Positions 29,201 through 32,621 of a stretch of DNA of 32,621 nucleotides are shown in pieces. Position numbers and translations under genes: made by a program. The stretch lies in assembly GCA_032718475.1 (NCBI GenBank), contig JAUCBJ010000565.1:1-32621 (forward strand), read 5' to 3'. Numbering within the stretch: position 1 is the stretch's first letter; every line of letters starts with the position of its first letter. The notes under the pieces were generated by a model that was not told the DNA's origin, ran no database searches, and saw only the letters and a list, made by a program, of their open reading frames with translations. The DNA is from Nemertoderma westbladi. Taxonomy: Eukaryota; Xenacoelomorpha; Nemertodermatida; Nemertodermatidae.

Positions 29201-29491
29201 TCAGAGAAAAACCATAATTTCTGATTTCTTGTCGAGAATGTAAAGGATAAATAAGAATGGACACAATCCGTCCCCTTGTAGAACTCCATGGGTCTGTAGC
29301 CTACAATGTAGTCGGAGATACCGAGACCATCTGTAATTTGTATAAAGGTTGGACTGAGTATCCATGAGTAGGTCAGTGCGGGGGACAGAGTCAAGGGCTT
29401 TCGTAAAGTCGATTTGTCGAGTAGTGCAATACCACGGTAAGAGTCCTCTTGACCCCTTACCCTTATAGTCTATAAGGTTACTGAGAGCCAT
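29201..29491 (-). pseudogene. Degenerate non-LTR reverse transcriptase fragment
   Basis: Minus-strand frame of 96 codons with two RT signatures: IDFTKALDSVPR (motif A, Asp at residue 28) and GVLQGDGLCPFLFILYI (motif B, residues 69-85). The spacing between them is shorter than usual. The expected intervening and downstream parts are damaged, and motif C (Y/FADD) is not found. It differs in sequence from the 2.9-kb and 11-kb family. A related overlapping frame (29182-29394) continues a few residues, suggesting a frameshift. Confidence 0.65.
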
Positions 29492-29518
29492 CTATAAGTT
29501 ATAGATGGTTCTCAGTAA
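29478..29518. repeat. 41-bp near-perfect palindrome
   Basis: Two 20-bp arms (29478-29497 and 29499-29518) with one central base and a single mismatch, built around CTGAGAGCCATCTATAA. It sits exactly at the 5' side of the minus-strand RT fragment. It could be an insertion scar or a small hairpin element. Confidence 0.85.
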
Positions 29519-30357
29519 GCTTGTCTCCCAAGCCGTGACTGCTGATCCACTGTGGGACATATTGAACAATATTGTTTTAAGTCTATCTTGTTTCCATTTT
29601 AACGCGATTAAAACTAAAACCGCGATCCTGCAGGACATGACAAATTTACTTATTGTTTTGGTTAGAAATGACCGTAAACTGCACTTATCCCTCAAGTAGA
29701 GGTTTTGTTGTTTACTTACCAATAACTTTATAGACGTTAGACTTACTTACAAAATTTGGCATACAAGAAGGTAAACCATACTTATTTTATAGACATAAAA
29801 GTCGGACAAATAGCCATATTTAGTAAGTTAAACGCTGAAGACAGTAAAAATAAACATATTTCTACAATAGTGTGTTCCTTATCCTTATACTGCCATCATC
29901 ATGTATTTTGTATGCTGTAGGCGGGTAGTTTTGTTTCGCATATTAAAAAAGGAATCATTCAAAATTTATCATATTGAATTCAAGTAGAAATTAATGTATT
30001 TAATTAAATTCACCAAATAGGTATTCATACTAATACTAAATTATTAAAAAAATGCACAAGAATATATTATGACTTATTGAAATTGAGTTAACCCTTTCAC
30101 TACTATGGCATAACAGTTAGGTTACACCTACTGGACTATGGCCTAGGTGTTATGCCACGAAGCACTAGGAGCTCTATGGCCACCTAAACATGTCAGTATG
30201 ATAGCTGACACACCCATTACATGTTCAGTACTCTTCCTCATAACAAAATTAAGTGGTAATTTCAAATTTTAATTGGTTGTTTTGGTTTTTGGTAGGGCTG
30301 TAGGGCAATAAGTACTGTATAATGGAATATAAAGGCCTGCTGGTACTGGTAATAAAA
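29519..30357. other. AT-rich intergenic sequence
   Basis: No recognisable coding region. The short open frames at 29505-29699 (plus) and 29492-29722 (minus) lie opposite each other and lack known motifs. An imperfect hairpin lies at 30106-30157, with 10-bp perfect arms TGGCATAACA and TGTTATGCCA. Confidence 0.45.
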
Positions 30358-30850
30358 TGTCTGTCAGTCTGTCTGTCAAAAAATAAGGAAGCATATTATG
30401 TAATCATAACATTCGCCATGGGGGTTTTCCAGGTCTCTGATTTCATTTCTGATGTCAGTTTTCACGCCTGGCTCGACTCACGACACACTGTGTGACAGAC
30501 AAACAGACAGACACAGACAGCCTAGAGTTGGTCAGTCGTAAAAAGTGATATCAAAAATGAAATCAGAGACCTAGAAAACCCCCATAGCGAATATTTTTTT
30601 ATCACATAATAATATGCTTCCTTATTTTTTGACAAACAGACTGACAGACATACATACAGACACAGACAGCCTACAGCTGGTCAGTCGTAAAAAGTGATAT
30701 CAGAAATGAAATCAGAGACCTAGAAAACCACCATAGCGAATGTTTTTTTTATTACATAATATGCTTCCTTATTTTTTACAAACAGTCTGACAGACAAACA
30801 GACATACATACAGACACAGTCAGCCTAGAGTTGGTCAGTCGTAAAAAAGG
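30358..30850. repeat. Tandem and inverted cluster of a roughly 150-bp repeat
   Basis: A unit containing TGAAATCAGAGACCTAGAAAA, ATAATATGCTTCCTTATTTT and a CAGACAGACA run occurs about 150 bp apart: CAGCCTAGAGTTGGTCAGTCG lies near 30518, 30667 and 30820. A further copy lies inverted at about 30358-30450 (AATAAGGAAGCATATTATGT, then TTTTCCAGGTCTCTGATTTC). The inverted pair can fold into a long imperfect hairpin. Confidence 0.8.
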
Positions 30851-30879
30851 ACATCAAAAATGAAAAAAAAATAATAAAA

Positions 30880-31149
30880 TCGTTGCCGTTGGTTAGGCAC
30901 GCCCCATTCGCTGAGAGATTTCGTATTTTGAACGCAGTTCGATATGTGGCATAATGTTGCTAATTGGCCACAAAGCTGGCAGATGCAGTCACTGTTACGG
31001 GCGTGGGAGGTAGATGATGTACAAATCTGTAAATGGTAGCCATGCACTGAGAACCTAGTGAAGACGTGTCTGTTACGCTGAATTGGTTCAGGGCATTTCC
31101 TGTCCGTAAATGCAATAGAGTTCCAAAAAGCTTTCAAAAAGAGTTCCAT
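30880..31149 (-). pseudogene. Retrotransposon C-terminal fragment with CCHC-type zinc knuckle
   Basis: Minus-strand frame, 104 codons, of which about the first 82 carry signal. RNRHVFTRFSVHGYHLQ is followed by CQLCGQLATLCHISNC, with Cys57, Cys60, His68 and Cys72 (CX2CX7HX3C). This arrangement (an RxRxGHxxL-type stretch, then a C..C..H..C knuckle) is typical of the C-terminal end of Jockey/CR1/R1-type non-LTR retrotransposon proteins. It lies on the wrong side of the RT fragment at 29.2-29.5 kb to belong to the same collinear element, and its right neighbour shows no RT. Probably a separate truncated or rearranged copy. Confidence 0.5.
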
Positions 31150-32545
31150 GTTTAATCATAATGTAATTGGATAATATCTTGTGGTGCAGCACTTAATGGA
31201 GGACTTTAACTGTCACGGGTAGGTGGCGCGAGCGCCTCATATCCTCAACTTTGGTGCTGCTACCGACCAAATTATGCTACGGCTATTATACTGTAAAAAT
31301 ACGCAATGATCGATTTAGTTGGAGGGTGAACGAACACATGTTAAATAGTCGGAGTACTTAGTCTGAGTAGAAAAATTTATCTGAACTATTTAATAGTTCA
31401 AGAGACAAAACATGAATGTGGATAGTCAACCCTAAATGCATAGTCATATCCACTAAAAATGCAAAAATACTAAATAAAATTCCAAGTTAACACATCGTTT
31501 CAACAATAGGGTGTATACCTTCATAACAGAAGATTAACTAGTTCTCGAGATATTGCACAACAGTGGGCTGGGTCAGTGACTTAACAACCATTGAGTTGAG
31601 AACAACGCCTTGTGCAATAACTGGAGCACCAGACCACTACTGTACTTATTTTGAGTGTCTACACCCACTAAATCGATAATTACGTTTCAAATCACTAAAA
31701 TAAACGTAGCAGAAGTTGCTCAATACCAAAATTGAGGTTATAGTTAAATAGTTAATACTGTAGTTAGCAATAGTAATTAAATCTTGCATTCAAGACGGTA
31801 AAATATACGTAATTTGTGTAAATTAGAAATCGAGCAATAAAAATATATTTAAAATTAGACGATAATTTACGATATAGACAAGACGGCAAAAACACATTAT
31901 TTTATAGTTTGTTAGACAGCCGTCATGGGAAATACATATTATTTGTTGTAAGTGAGATAGCCGTGTTAGTAAATAAATAAGTGTTTAAACGGGATTAAAT
32001 TCCTAAAAGTTAATAATATGTGTGTCGGGTTTTGTGTAACACTCACTTTATCTCCCACTTCTGAAGTATTAGTAAGATAAAGTTATATTAAAATTATACT
32101 GACATCAAAATGCGATAAAATCAAATCACTTCCGTTTGTTCTGCTGGAACTTTTTATTTTATCAGATATTCTATAAATTTACTTCACTATTTATACTCCC
32201 GTTCCAAAAAATTCGGGATCGGGACCGGGATTGCATTGTTCGCCGGGATGAGCCCGGTTTTTCGGGATCCTGTTTAAACTCTAAGATAAATACTATGTAT
32301 ACAATTATGTATTTACCTTATTATTGTTATTATAATTATAGTATGTATATTATTTGTAGGAGTTAGATAGCTGTGGTGGTAAGATTTCTACGGTTATTGG
32401 CCGGTGCGTAAATGAAACGAACTTGCAATCAATTCTTAAATCAATTAAACCTCTCACCGGTAATCTGTACGGTGTAAGTAATTATACGAAAATTAAATAA
32501 CTTAAATCAATAATAACATTAATGTTCAGATATATTTTAATTGTT
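31150..32545. other. AT-rich intergenic sequence
   Basis: No gene recognised. Noted are a TGGCGCGAGCGCC palindromic word near 31224, a pair of similar stretches (about 31937-31975 and 32348-32386, sharing TATTATTTGT and GATAGC-GTG), and a GC-rich CGGGATCGGGACCGGGATT cluster near 32213-32270 that stands out in composition. Confidence 0.4.
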
Positions 32546-32551
32546 GAAGTT

Positions 32552-32621
32552 CCCACTTAGTGGTTAAACACGTTGCCTTCACAGGTCGCAGGTCTGCCTT
32601 GCATCCTTGAATGGTATAGAA
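32552..32621 (+). mobile_element. Probable tRNA-derived SINE head, cut by the window edge
   Basis: ACTTAGTGGTTAAACACGTTG resembles a Pol III A box (TAGTGGTTA), followed by CCTTCACAGGTCGCAGGTCTG and a decayed B-box-like GGTCTGCCTTGCATCC about 30-35 bp later. This is the arrangement of a tRNA-derived SINE head in many invertebrates. The B box is poor and the body is off the window. Confidence 0.4.

Noticed and set aside
29492-29722. Minus-strand and overlapping plus-strand open frames (plus 29505-29699)
   Set aside because: They mirror each other on opposite strands, show no known motif, and sit in AT-rich DNA next to a palindrome.
32136-32366. Plus-strand 76-codon open frame near the right end
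   Set aside because: Low-complexity AT-rich translation around a short GC-rich cluster, with no recognisable family.

Overview
The window reads as genomic DNA of an invertebrate animal, probably marine; the species cannot be fixed from sequence alone. The clues are spliced genes with GT..AG introns, a ciliary-type RIIa protein, tRNA-derived SINEs, non-LTR reverse transcriptase (RT) fragments, solo LTRs, and palindromic words such as GTAGGCCTAC and GTACCGGTAC scattered through noncoding DNA. Nothing suggests a bacterial replicon.

Two host genes can be supported. A short intronless gene on the minus strand (1913-2272) encodes a RIIAD1-like protein with an RIIa/DPY30-type dimerisation-docking fold. 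On the plus strand, five phase-compatible exons (2589-2806, 8970-9109, 9384-9532, 9785-9938, 27777-27912) encode the C-terminal 265 residues of an SLC10-family sodium/bile-acid-type cotransporter. Its N-terminal exons are not visible and must lie upstream of the window. The minus-strand gene is therefore either just upstream of the SLC10 gene or nested antisense in one of its introns.

The rest is almost entirely repeats, most of them inside the SLC10 introns. Positions 1-1702 hold an AT-rich minisatellite with a 304-bp higher-order period. The intron 2807-8969 contains a decayed non-LTR retrotransposon split by a solo LTR, a 16-bp satellite, a perfect hairpin, a tRNA-derived SINE with 11-bp target duplications, and a 2.1-kb element with long inverted repeats that looks Mutator- or foldback-like. 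The last intron (9939-27776, 17.8 kb) opens with a nested mosaic: a short inverted satellite stub, a SINE with an internal 63-bp amplification, a second RT copy split by a second solo LTR of the same family, a tRNA-Gly-like SINE, a small MITE-like element and an inverted third RT copy. It then carries about 14.3 kb of a 19/20-bp pyrimidine-rich satellite organised into near-identical 3.2-kb blocks.

Downstream of the SLC10 poly(A) signal (about 28002), 28.0-32.6 kb is AT-rich. It holds two degenerate minus-strand retroelement fragments, several hairpins, a tandem and inverted repeat cluster, and a probable SINE head cut by the window edge.

The most interesting observation is the satellite in the last SLC10 intron. 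In sense orientation each monomer ends in a pyrimidine tract plus TAG, which resembles a 3' splice site, so the spliceosome faces hundreds of decoy acceptors before the real terminal exon. The monomer also resembles the terminal inverted repeat of a MITE-like element found nearby, which suggests how the satellite began.
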